From positions 1 through 64,000 of the forward strand of contig CAJNOP010000003.1 in NCBI GenBank assembly GCA_905250075.1: 64,000 bases of DNA. Direction: 5' to 3'. The stretch comes from Rotaria sp. Silwood1. Lineage: Eukaryota > Rotifera > Eurotatoria > Philodinida > Philodinidae. This document shows positions 11,401-23,904 of the stretch, one piece after another. The position numbers were made by a program, and so were the translations under genes. How positions within the stretch are numbered: position 1 is the first letter of the stretch; each line of letters opens with the position of its first letter. The notes beneath the pieces are model-generated. The model did not search any database, had not been told where the DNA came from, and worked only from the letters and a program-made list of their open reading frames with translations.

Positions 11401-13803
11401 TGTTTTATTATTCGATTCATCCATTCTGCTCGTTCAATATCAGGAAAAAATACCTATACGTGAAATGAATATGTTTACTTTTGTTTTGAAAAATTTTATT
11501 TACCCATGATGGTAATTCATCTAAACGTGCTTTAATATATTGTTCTTCATTTTTATTTATTTCATTTAACATTTTATGACGTAGTAGAGATTGAGTACGT
11601 TGACGTTTTCGAAATAGATATATAAATACAGCTAATAAAATCCATGATATACTGAAATGAAAATATCCTAAAAAAAGCCAAACGAATTTTGGTTTTTCTT
11701 TTATTTAAAGTATTTTCTCACTAGCTTTGCAACTCTAACATTATAAAAGATAACAACTTATTGGTTTTTCCTTGCTGAAGACAATATGAACAAATTCGTT
11801 TTGGGTTCTATGATTGAAGATAATAATCTACGATGGATTTTACAACAAAGTCTCGATACATCGAAAAGTATTTATTATCTGTCAGTAAAACAATGATGTG
11901 ATAAATTCTGTTGACGTTATACCAATGTATAATCCAGTGATCAGCTTATTGATTATTATTTTTATCGAGTTGTATCGTTCTTCAATCAGAGACAATCCTC
12001 CCAGTTATAGTTGTTGATCTTTTTTGTGTTTAAAAAGGACAAGATCGATAACTGTTGAAATTGGCGCCCTAAAAAAATTTGACTTCTAGTCAAACTATCA
12101 CACAAAACATTTATAAGTGAATCTCGGTAGAATTAGTCAATGATTGCCATATGTATATTGAACTCGACTGTTGCTAATAATCAATTCCTTTGATCTATCT
12201 ATCTCACTAGTAGCATCTCAAACTAAGTAGGCTTACATGTATTTCAAATATTTTCATAAACTTTCTTTCTCGTCGAAAAAATTCATTCGTAGTCTCCTTC
12301 ATGGATCGCTTAATAAATGAGTTTTATGAAAAAGCGCGGTTTTTGTTTACTCATCTGTTATTTGAAGTTCTACTCTCGTTTTATTATCATATAACTTGAT
12401 TCTCACGGTCACAATAATTTATTTATCGAACCCTAAGGGAGACCAGAGCTGAATTTTTCAACGGAACTAATAAGATTCTGAAAATATTTGAAATACATGT
12501 AAATGCAATTAATGTGGGGTGCTAATTCACAGTATCATATTCGTTTTTTATCTAAAGTATAACTTTTGTTATCGAGCTCTGCTGAATACTAGGAAAAAAG
12601 GCTCAAAATCTTTTTTGGAAAGTAGTCTCCCTGGGGTTTCTTTCAATGATGTGTGTTTCTTCTGCGATGTTTTTATAGCATTTTCAAGCCCTTGAAAAAT
12701 ACTATCAAAACACATGAAAATAGTCTGATCGCTCATGAAATGAGCAGAAAAAAAGAGCTGATTATTGTGAACGGTAGTTTTCAAGGTACATCTGACAGTC
12801 GTTAATTGTTTCAATTGACAATATGCACAGGACAAATATGAGTCATATGACTAATTCTTTCAGGGCTGAGTAACGAACACCTTGTACAATAATTTGACAT
12901 AGAAGAAATCAAATTTCCCGAGGGAGGGAAACAATATCAATAGTTATCGACGCCTTCCTTTGTGAATTGGAATTTCTTTAACAATGAAAGACTGATGCTT
13001 GTGATGAGGACAATTTTTTGCAGGATAATTGGAAGCAAAGGTTTTTCTTGTTTTCAAACAAGTTAAAGTTTAAAAACTTTACTATGTTGAAGTTTATAGC
13101 CTTAGAAATAGTCGAGTATCGAGTTAAATCGAATTAGTTCATGGTGAACAATGATCTTCCTTAATTTGTTCCGAGTGTCTGTCTAATCATATCAAATTAT
13201 CCAAAATAGAATATTTAATAAGTTAACTTTGAAAATTGTTAGTGAATATCAAAATTCTTTGTTGTTCGTGGAAAACCAGAAAAAAAACACTCAAAAATGA
13301 ATTTTTCTTTTAAACTATTAAATTTCAATTTACATTCTGAAGATACTTTGTTTCCGTACATAATAACCAAAAAAAAAAAAATTTTTAAATAATGTTTTTC
13401 ACTTACCAAGTAACCAAACGAAAAAGACAAGACCAACAATTTCCAAATATCTTTTCACCATAACAATTAAATCACCTTCTGTTGATCCTATACCTATTCT
13501 AGTTTGAGGTAATTGAATTTGACGAAATTCATGTCCAATATTTGAACTTGATGATGGTGATGATACGAAATTTGTATCTGATGAATCATCATTTAACTGT
13601 TTTTGTATATGTGTTACAAGAGTTTCCATCATATTGGTAATCTACCAAACCCAAAGAATTTTTTTTTAGATTTTTATTCAATTAAAAAGTAACAAAAACT
13701 CAATTGGTTATAATAAGCATTAAATTAAGAAGGCATACTTATCATAGATACATACCATTGTCGATGCACGTGTATATAATGACTGAGTTTTGACATCAGC
13801 CAT
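5450..13803 (-). CDS. ESYT2: Extended synaptotagmin (membrane hairpin, SMP lipid-transfer domain, three C2 domains)
   Basis: Twenty-one exons give an 864-residue protein in continuous phase: 13756-13803, 13407-13641, 11504-11667, 11274-11453, 11148-11221, 10923-11079, 10797-10852, 10619-10739, 10465-10564, 10340-10404, 10193-10284, 9462-9510, 9318-9407, 9165-9254, 8773-9099, 7166-7375, 6126-6214, 5990-6073, 5803-5934, 5635-5740, 5450-5575. Order: hydrophobic hairpin near residues 82-112 (FVWLLGYFHFSISWILLAVF), SMP domain about 155-345 (ERAEWMN, VLPNR), C2A about 346-465 with acidic calcium loops (KSDPFVKV, NPEWNE, YDEDPGKDDFIG), C2B about 490-616 whose loops have lost acidic residues (NPFCRIKV, CDARNNNE), a Ser-rich linker, and C2C about 700-864 (DPYVRLYLIP). 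E-Syts tether the ER to the plasma membrane and transfer lipids. Length and order match E-Syt2/3. AATAAA overlaps the stop codon (5446-5451 region). Large introns are 11668-13406, 7376-8772, 6215-7165 and 9511-10192. Confidence 0.92.
7451..8672. mobile_element. 1.2-kb foldback element with ~325-bp inverted arms, inside an ESYT intron
   Basis: The left arm 7451-7775 and right arm 8349-8672 are reverse complements with scattered mismatches and small indels over their whole length; for example AAGTTTCGAGTGTGAAATAC on the left faces GTATTTCACACTCGAAACTT on the right. The roughly 570-bp loop shows no open reading frame of note. The element fills most of intron 7376-8772 and stays about 75 and 100 bp from the exons. 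It looks like a non-autonomous TIR/foldback transposon. No clear target duplication was found. Confidence 0.7.
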
Positions 13804-16800
13804 TATAGAAAATTTTCACTGAATAGAAAAAAAATAATAATAAAAAAAGAGAACGTCTTTTTTTGTTCTTTTTCAAACAAGACAATTTTAGTTTTAATGC
13901 TGTCATCAAAAAAAAAGAAAAACAAAAAGTATGATGCCTATTAAAAAACTTCTCAAGTATTGAAATATATAGATGTTGTTGTCTTCGGTTTTTTTGCATC
14001 TTTCTTTTTCAACACCACACTTTCAATCACAAGTTAATCTACCATAAATCATGAGAAAAAAAACAAATAAACCTACTGGTGTCGATTTCTGGTTATTCTT
14101 ACCTCTAAAAGTGTTTTATATTTAAGACAAAAATGAAAATATTCAACTAGAGAATATTTAAAAGAATGTTTGCAGAGTATCATACATAAAATTTGACTTA
14201 TATTTTACCTTATCAAAATAATGAAGAAAAAAATATGTATATATATCTATATATGAATGTATTGTTTCATAGATATATCAGCATAATAAACAAAAGAAAA
14301 AAAGAACGTTTACCGAGGTAAATTACATCAATATATAAAATAGTCTATCTTAGACAAAGAAAAAGAATCGATGAATAGGTAGTATCATACACATCATTAT
14401 GTGCGTAAAATAGCAATGAAATATTCTCAAAGTGTAATCGAATCTGCTATACTATGGAAAAGATAAGAAGATTGGAAAGTTGGCATTTAAAAGAAAGAAT
14501 ATATGATATATTTATTTTTTGTTTTATGACGATAAAATGATAGTTGATCTCCTTGTTATGGTTGTATTTTTTACCTGATTGTTTTTAACGTATAAATTAT
14601 AACGTTTATGGATGCTTTTTCAATAGCTTATAGATTTGATGAAAGTCTGAAACAATAATATGCCTGCTCTTGGATGCATCGTTTTAATTTCTTTTTCTCT
14701 TTTTTTTTTTTGCTTTTTCTTCGTTGATGTTCGGTGTCGTTGTCGTCGTCACTATGTGCATACGTGTAGTCATATCGTCAACGAAGAGAGAGAGAGAGAA
14801 AGAAGGAAATACGACCATTGCAAACAGAAGAAGGTAAGCATAAATAAATATACGGTGAGTAATCATATAGTAAAAAACAGCGAATTTTGTCTATGTTCGC
14901 TGTTTGAATGTGTCAAGAATTTCAGAAAAAAAGAAGAAAGAAAAAAAACGCAAGTAATTTGTTGTAAGTGATAAAAAAAAACTTCTGTATGCTGTTATTT
15001 ATTGCTTTTTCTTTTTTTGATTATAATCAAAGAACAAACGAATACGAAAAATAAATATTTGTTCGTATCTTTTGACATTGCTTATTCTCTTTTCTCTTCT
15101 TTTTTTCGGAATGTTAACATGAATAGTACTAACAATATAGAGTAGCACTTGTAGTCAATAATATAGTTAAAAAAGCAACCTACGTGATCAACTAAAATAA
15201 TATTGATTAGCATGAAACACAAAAAAAAACAGAACTGAATAATATTTCGTGGTTTTTCTTTTTCTCTACACTAATAATCATTTGTATGACATTTTTGTCG
15301 TTCGACAACGAACAAATAGACTTATAAATAGAAAAATGTAAAATTTTGATATGATTTTTCATAATTATATGATAGGAAAAAAAAGAAACCTCATTCATAA
15401 AATAGTTCTTTGTATTTCATTTCATTTGTGTAGATAAATCATTTTGTATTCAATACAATGATAATCTATATTTAGTTTATAAATTATTTTTTACCAACAA
15501 GAGATTTCTATTCTCTTATGAACATCTATTGAGAATAAGCATTAACAGAATTTTAAAACTCAATTGATTTTTGCTGAGTTATTATAAGAAATCTCTTATA
15601 CATTGTTGATAAAAACAATTCTAATAAAAAAAGACTTAGTCGATTTATTAATCGATATGAAAATATTTGATAGAATACAACAGATGCATTTACATTGATT
15701 GTCGATGATGCATTATGTATGTTTTCACTGAAATTAAGCATCATCTAGAAAACCAAATTAATATAGCTTTGATCAGATATGTATTAGTTATTTTAATCTC
15801 TATTCAAGCAAATGTAAACACCGAAATTCAAAGAGAATCATAGACATGTAAAGCAAGCAATGGAATCAGAATAAAAAGTCTAAGTGACTTTTGATGTTTG
15901 GGATATTTGTTATGAAGAAATTGTGAGCACCTTGAAAAAAGAAATTTTTCTTTGTACATGTTAAAATCATTTATGTCATGGTCATGAAAAAATCCATGAC
16001 AAAAGTATAACAACAAATGGTAAGTTTCAAAGAGTATTTGTGTGTAAATTTCTATATTTAAAAAATATATCTAAAAGAATTCTTTTGATTCGCATGAAAA
16101 GAATCAGAACTCATAGATATGAAATAATTGCATAGAGAGTGTAATTCATCTTATTTCTTTTCTTGATTTTGAAGATAAAAAAATTATTTTAAGAAATGAA
16201 GCGATCTTAAAAAATTTACATGAAAATAAAATAATTTAAAAAGAAAATTTTAAATTTCAGGTTTATCAAAATGTTATTTGAAATTGTTCGAACATCAAAA
16301 TAATTTCCTTATTTCAAGAGCAAAAACAAACGATAATCTCTGAAATCAAGAGTTAATTATATCTCACTGAACTGAATTACGTTGAAATCTAAGTAAAATA
16401 ACACTAGGGAAATCATTAAATAAGTTATTTATGTTAACATGCTTTGAGAATATGATGATTAATCAAAAAAGTTAGTTGTACGGATGCTCTTATTTCCTGT
16501 TATTTGAACTGTTGTTGATGTCAGTATTAATTGAGGGTAGATGTAAAATAAACATCTCACAAATGTCAATAGCTAGTGACCTGTACTTTTGATCAATCGG
16601 AAGAGACACAATCTGAACGTGCTTTAATATAATATTACGTAAGACAAACATTGTTGTTTAACCGATAGCTTTTCGAGAATCTTCGCGAAAAATTCATGAT
16701 AATACTATATAGACCTAATGTATTTTGCGGCTCTGATATTCACGTTACATAGAGACTCTTTGAATCTGTATTCCTACTTAGAAATAACTTGACTGATTAC

Positions 16801-18289
16801 CTTCTCTCTTTCTAATATTTATCACACTAAAGTAAACTTCCGTTCGACGTGTGAACAGACAAATATTTTAATTTGACAGTAAGTTTTAATCGATTGTCTA
16901 AGTATATAAACGAACGATAAAAATTTCCTCTCGAATTAAAATAACCATCTATTTATATATCGAAGATAGGTTTCTTTGGGTTTAATGAGTGTTAAGAATG
17001 GAGAAGGTAATCAATTGACAATAGAAGGTTTTGTATTATTCATAAAGAACAAATGACATGTTTGGATTAAATTAAAGCTCTCAATGCCAAACTAACAACT
17101 TGAAAATATGAACTATTCAAAGTGTATGCCAAGCGAAATAATCGATCTTTTTTAGACATTTACAGTATTTGTAAGATACCTACAAGTCAAAATTTTAACA
17201 GTATTTATTTTTCTTTTTTTATGATAGTTGAATAGAGTTCGTAGATATGCATTTAAAAAAAACTGTGTTGTACACTTTAAAGAAAAATTAATGAAAAACA
17301 AGCACAAGATACATTGTTGTCGATTATAAAGAAAATAGAGAAAAAAATTCTGACTGCCATGAAATCTTATAAAACTTTTGTTTAAGTTTGACGTACACGT
17401 TTTCTTATGCAATTCAACGACTTCTACCCAAAATGTCACAAAGAAAGAAAAATAAATAGCGTTAAAATTTTAACTTAAGAGTAATCTCCACTAATTGTAA
17501 GTGTCTACGAAATTCTTTATCTCACTTCATGTACACCATGACCATGAACAACTCATGTTTTTGATTTGTCAGTTTGCCGTTGAAAACTTTAATTTTACCT
17601 AGATATATCTAAGTTTTTTACCAAAAGTCCAAAACCTTCCAATGTGAGCTACATGTGAGACGTCCTGTGTATATCAAAATCAAAAATTCATTATATACAC
17701 ATAGTATTATTTTGGATTTTTCAAATAGATTCCGAAAGATCATTGATTAAATAATCATTTTACTTCACATAATATTGCTATCAAAACACTTTCGAACTCA
17801 GCCTCTTTACATTGATGAAAACCACAACAAATAACTACCTATTGCCGACTCGAGATATTTGTCTTACATCCATGCCTACTTAATTTCTGGCATTTAACTA
17901 TTATTTCTACAAATAATAAAGTTCATTATTATTGACTTCAAATAAAGTACCAACGATCTCTCTAACAAAAAGAAAAAAAAGGAATTTTCTTCGATATTTC
18001 TTTTATTGCATATTTTCGAACGTTGTTCTCTATTAATTCCGATTCTAAAAATTCAAATGAACAAAATTAATCTAATATATTCATAATATCAACAGATAAC
18101 TTATAAAGAAAATCAAAATTACTGTAAAAATAAAACCAGAAAAAAAAACAAAAACCAAACAAAACCAATCATTGTCTCAGTGACGAGAAGAACACCTGCT
18201 CGTCATTGTTGCTTAAGATAAAAAATATTTGAAAAAAAAAGAATTTGAAATAAAAGGAGAAAAAAACCTTTACAATAATATTTCACTAC
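13804..18289. other. Intergenic spacer upstream of ESYT, no supported gene
   Basis: AT-rich sequence holding the ESYT promoter (not resolvable by eye). A short minus-strand open frame at 15553-15744 (63 residues, rich in Asn, Ser and hydrophobics) follows a plausible CTAG acceptor but has no partner exons. The frame at 14660-14971 is low complexity. Nothing else is supported. Confidence 0.5.
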
Positions 18290-21200
18290 TTATAAAAATG
18301 ATTCAAGATGATACTGATTAGTAATTTTTGGTGGTGAATCTATAGCCATTTGACGAATATCACCAACTTCAAGAATTCTTTCATAAAGAGCAATCGTTTC
18401 AGGAGATAAACCGGCATTTAAAAGACGACTTTCTAATGCAGTATTATGATTATAAAGTAATCTTTGATTATGATTTGGACTTGAATCTGGTAATGTTATA
18501 CGTAATGGAATATCGGAATATTGATTCGAAAGACGAGGTACATCAAATAAAGATTTTGATGTTACACTATGCCATTGTAAATTTGGATCAATGATAACTG
18601 AATGATTTTGAGCGTCTTTTATTTTATCCTTTGTTATATTAGATTGGTGAAGTGAATTATCGACAACTTTTATAGTCGATGTTAGTAATGTTTGTTGAGG
18701 ATTATTTGAAGGTTTCTGAGAGAAATAAAGAAAAATAAAATTTAAAATCGATTAAAAGTGATTTACCATTTGTGAAGTTGTATTTATAATTTTATCTGAC
18801 GGCATATGATTTGGTATCCTTGAACGAACTGATTGTTTTAATACATCTGAACTTATTGAATGACGATCATACACAACGGGATTTAATGAAGATTGTATTG
18901 TAGAATGTGTCATACTTAACGATGATGTTGGTCGATATTGTTGCAGATGAGGATGAGAAGGTGGATGTATTTGTTGTTTTGATGAACTTTTAATAAATAA
19001 TTTCAAACAAGTTACTGCTATTTTGTTGTTTTGATTAGTTCAGTTTTTGAAAAGAGGCTTACTTTTGTTTAATTTGATTTGTTGATATTTGTGATTTCGT
19101 ATTTATATTTAATGGCATTTGTGGTTGTGGATTAAATGTTGTTGGTTTAAAAAAAGGACGAAAAGCACTACGAGATCCACCACCAACTAAACTATTAGTA
19201 AATGGTTGAAGTGAACGTCCTGATTGACTGTTCAAATTTTCATTAGAAGATTTCGCTGAAGAAATCGTAGATCTTGGAATATTAGTTGTTGATAATAAAT
19301 TTCTTTCATTCTCATCTCTTGTTAAAGTAATTTGAAGTGATGGACGAGGTTTTTGTCGATTTGGAGGCACAATAGCAATAGGTGGTGCTTGATTTGAAAC
19401 AGATTTTTGTTGAAGTGAAGAAAGAACATGAGATTGTGATGGTGGTAAACTTTGACTACGAATAGTTGAAATTTGTTGAGGATATCTTAATGTTGGTTGA
19501 TGTTGAGAATGATGTCGAGGAGCAACAGGAAAACGAACACTTGATATGGAAACATCCATGGTCGGTCGAACAGGTTGGACGGATGGTGGAACAGTGGCTA
19601 TTGGTAATTGTTGTGTTGGTACTAGAATAATATATAGATAAAAACAGATTGAAATAGCGTTTCGTAATTCTATAAATCATGTATGTATCAACAAAAAGAA
19701 GTTTGTTTATTCTTAACATATTTCAATTACAATTCGAAGTTTACTTGATAAAAAGAGATGTGTTTAGAGTGTTATTCTATATATAAACAATTATTAATTA
19801 ACTATATTTTTTGTTTTCAATAGACTATATATTTCGACAATATTCTTTTTTTTATTTCTACAACGTATGAACATTGAATGATTGATGAAAATTTAATAGT
19901 TAGTAAATATATTGCTTTTTCTTTTGCATCGATTAAATATTTTTGATGTATTTTTTTAAAATGTCATTGGCATCAGAACATAGTATGATCGATGAAAGTA
20001 TTTGAAACAATGCTACTTTGTTTTTTTGAACTATTTATTCACACGAGCAAAAGATTGATTTGGGCAATTGTGAAATACAAAGGTACATTTCACGACACGT
20101 GTGTACTTTATAATTATGGTGTTAGAGTTTAATGAATGGTTGCAAGTATTAATTAAACTGAAAGTTTAAGATGTTGTCTACATACTATAATCGATTATAT
20201 ATATGATGAATAATTATTCGTGGTGAATTTTTGGATCGGATTTTTTAATAGCACAGTAGAAGAAAAGAAACCAGGAGAAAAACATTAGAATTTCTTACTT
20301 ATGGTTTTTTAATGTGAATCTACTTTAGAAACTCTTGTCAAAATCAACAAGTTCATCTTGCCTATGATAAAGTGTAATTCATATGAGAAATTTTCATAAT
20401 TATAATTCACTCATTCCAAACTCTGCTGAATTCACATGTATGTAAATCATCGTTTTAAATAGATTTAATATACACTTATAGAATTGTTTTGATACTAGAT
20501 TTTAAAATCGTACTGATAAAATATGGTATTGTTCATATGAAATAATTTTTCTTTCAGAATTGGAGGATCTGTATTCGTTGTACTATTGGCGATTTACTTT
20601 CGAAAAAGTTATGAACTAATCGAGAATTTGTTGATTAAGTAGTGTTTTATGTAGTATAAGGGGGAGGGAATAACTCTCCAAAGGTCAGGTTCACCTTTCA
20701 CGATTTTATGATTTTTTAAAGAATATATTATGTTTTTGTACTCCCAAGAATAAGTGTTTGATCTTTACAGAACTTTAAATCATTTATTCAACCGAAAATA
20801 TATCAACAAAATTTTTCGATTAAGTGTAACATTAATATGAAACAGAAAAATAGGATTATTCATCTTAGCAATTATTTGGACATTATTCAAGCTATTAATC
20901 ATTTTTTTTTCTTATCTATTCTGTCCTATTGAAAGTAACGTTAACTAAAACCGCACTCATTTGATACAGAACGGATGATATGCTTTATTGACTACGCATG
21001 AATAATTTTTAACATTGTTTTTCTTCAATCATATAGCTATTTAGGCTTTGAAGGTTACAAACGAAGACAGTTACTATTTTTTTTTCTTATACACAGAAAA
21101 TTATTAATTTCGATGATAAAATCTAAGAATAGTAGAGTCTTAGTATCACAATGTACATAATAAAGACAGAAACAAATAGTAATAAAATTTTTCTTGAACT

Positions 21201-22094
21201 TGAATTGAAATGAATCAAGAAATGTAGATGAAATCAAGACAACTTCTATATTGCTCTATGTTACTTTCGGTATAATTAACAGGGTTAAAATTCAAAAAAT
21301 GGATTCCCTTCTTTGCTTTATCTACGCTTAGATCTATATGTATTATTAAAATTATTTCAACATAGAAGAAAAACTAAAATCAATTGTTAATATTTCGAAT
21401 TAATACGTATATATTGAAGTTTGGATAAAATATTAGAAATATTTTAAATGAAGCTAATAATTTGTATAAACTAACCTTTATCAGTATCATTAAGTGATAT
21501 ATCTTTTACTGCTTTAAGTGTATCGACTGACGAGTTTGATTGTGACTTTGTTAATGCTAATGTATCAGACTCGTCTAATGATGAAGTCGATGGTGGTGTA
21601 ATACCAGCTTGACTTAAATCTTCAGCTGTAATAATAGTTAACATAATTTCAGGTTTTTTTGGTAATTTTTTCTTTTTTTTAGGTGTTATATTAAATATTT
21701 GCCGAGATTTTGTATTAATTTTTATTGGTGACGATGAATCATGACGAGAAGAACGAGAATATTTCCTTCTTTTTATTATCGTCGATGTTGTTGTTAATAA
21801 TGGATGTATATAACGTTTTGTTCCATCGAGATATCTAACTTCAATTGGTGGTTTCTGTTGACATTCATTTTCTTGTCGTCGTCGTTGTACATCAACTGTT
21901 GGTATAGAACGAGCGCTAATGAGACCATGAGATGTCTGATTTGACCAGTAAATTGATGATTGTTCACGATTATCAAGTTTATGTTGAATATTAACAACTG
22001 ATGAAGAAAGACTATCACCTGACTCCTCATAAATAGTTTCAAGATGAACAGCTGGAGGTGCAGGAGGAATAACAGGTTGAGTTTTTGATACCAT
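18290..22094 (-). CDS. Uncharacterised Ser/Pro/Gln-rich protein, 607 residues
   Basis: Four exons join in phase: 21476-22094, 19063-19621, 18767-18986 and 18290-18715, stop TAA at 18290-18292. The start MVSKTQPVIPPAPPAVHLET is the only Met that opens the frame. I do not recognise a family. Visible features: a basic patch (TPKKKKKLPKK) about residue 145, long Ser/Gln/Pro-rich stretches across exons 2 and 3 with SQSHVLSSLQQ-type sequence, and a C-terminal predicted-helical segment LLNAGLSPETIALYERIL that looks more constrained than the rest. Composition suggests a largely disordered nuclear or scaffold protein; this is inference. Intron 1 is about 1.85 kb, the others are short. Not an artefact: codon use, phase and splice consensus hold through all four exons. 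Confidence 0.75.
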
Positions 22095-23904
22095 CTTGAT
22101 TGATTAAAACGTCTCTAATGAGACGTCTTTTTTTTTTCTTCTTAAAATGAATTACTAAATATTTATACGATCAATCGAATGACTGCATATGACTATTGTT
22201 ATATCATATATTTGATTTGTTCACTTTATTGGGCTTTTTTTTCTTGTGTACGTAGCGATTCATTCGTTTGTATCATATAAATGATCAGTCATTAATCACC
22301 TTTTTAAAGCGTTAATATATTTGATAATCGTATTGGCAATGATATTCAGTCAAAGGATATAAATAATATAATGACATAACAACTAAAATAATAAATGATA
22401 TCTAACAAAAAAAACACATAGTAAGCGAAAATCTGTATAGCAAATTGAAATAGTGTATGCATACACTTATAAGCAAACCTTATTGACTCTTAGTGCTTTA
22501 AATATTCATCATCAAACATGAATGAAATGTGTGTGTAAACGCTCATGACATATATAAATATATACGTATACACACATATATACGTATATATATGTATATA
22601 TTTATATATATATATATATATATACGAAGAGCTTATTCATCTTCTTTTTTTTCTCTTTGTGACCTATTTCAACACCTCTTACATTTACGCATATCAAAAT
22701 ATATTTTGACATGCATAGCGAACACTTTCATTCTTTTTTCTTTACTTCTTTGTCTCTTTGACAGCTTACAGATACTTTCCTTCATAAACCACTACAAGCT
22801 TTACAGACAAGAATGAAGTACATACAAAATGAAAAACTAAACATATATATACTATAATTATAATTTGTCCTTATTTACAGTTTGCCTTCAAACAGACATA
22901 CGACATAGACGCGTCATCAAGCGAAACAAGTGTCTCATCTACTACTCATTCTGTCATTTGTATACACACATGTATCTGACTGTACCGTCATGTTTGTCAT
23001 TATTTCAAATCAGATAATCAGTATCCTTTAAAAACTTGCTCAACATCAAATAAAAAAGAGTCAAGTAAAGCCGATGATGAAATTCAACTAAACCATATAT
23101 TGAAAACATAGCAACTGAAATGATATAGTTAGATCGTTTTTTTTTTAATTTAAAGTATTAATATATGATACATCAATGACCATTAATGTTACCTGTACAT
23201 ATTTTATTTACTAATAGGCGAATATCCTTGATCGGCCGATTCATTCATTTTTCTTTCTTTCGTTTTCTTCGCTCATTGATTTTTTTGATTTTTATTGTGC
23301 ATACACCTAACTATGATGCATCTTTTTTTGTGTTTCATGGTCAAACATTACAAAATGACAACTCGTTTCTGGTTATAATTGGACTTGATTGCGCTATTCA
23401 GAAAAAATGCTTACATAATGGAGAATGACGTATTTTCTTTTCCATATTAAAACATTCATCTATCTATAAGGTATAACTTAAAATGTTTGTCTTGTATTTA
23501 AACTAGTTACCTATACGGCAATGAGGACGATGGTAACAATGAACATTCTTTCTGTGTAATATCAAAGCTAAATACATATGAAATGTGAATGGTCACATTG
23601 TTATTATCATTGTCCTTCTTCGTCCCATGTCATTCTCGATTCAAAATAATACTGTTCAGACGGATGATATGACAGATTTTATCTTACCAGTCACCCTATT
23701 CAATTACTTCGTTGACGAGAACGAAAGTGTTTTTTGTTTCTTTTTCGTTCAATATGCAATATGAATCACGTATTGCGACAAAATTAAAAAGAAGAGACCA
23801 AAAGAAAAGAAAAAAGAAAAATACAGAAGACGAATAATTTATTCATACAAACATAAATACAAATAAATAGAGATAAACTAGAAGTTAATTTATTATTATG
23901 TATT
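22095..23904. other. Intergenic spacer with TA microsatellite
   Basis: Upstream region of the unknown gene at 18290-22094 and downstream region of the homeobox gene. An open frame at 23186-23428 (+) has no family signal and no Kozak or splice support. No gene is supported. Confidence 0.5.
22549..22624. repeat. (TA)n / TATACG microsatellite
   Basis: Alternating purine-pyrimidine TATATA run with interspersed ACGTATACAC; creates a spurious Tyr/Ile-rich reading frame. Confidence 0.9.

Noticed and set aside
14660..14971. Plus-strand frame of 103 residues with a hydrophobic start resembling a signal peptide
   Set aside because: Driven by T-rich, GTCGTC and GAGAGA simple sequence; overlaps an equally long antisense frame; no splice partner or family signal.
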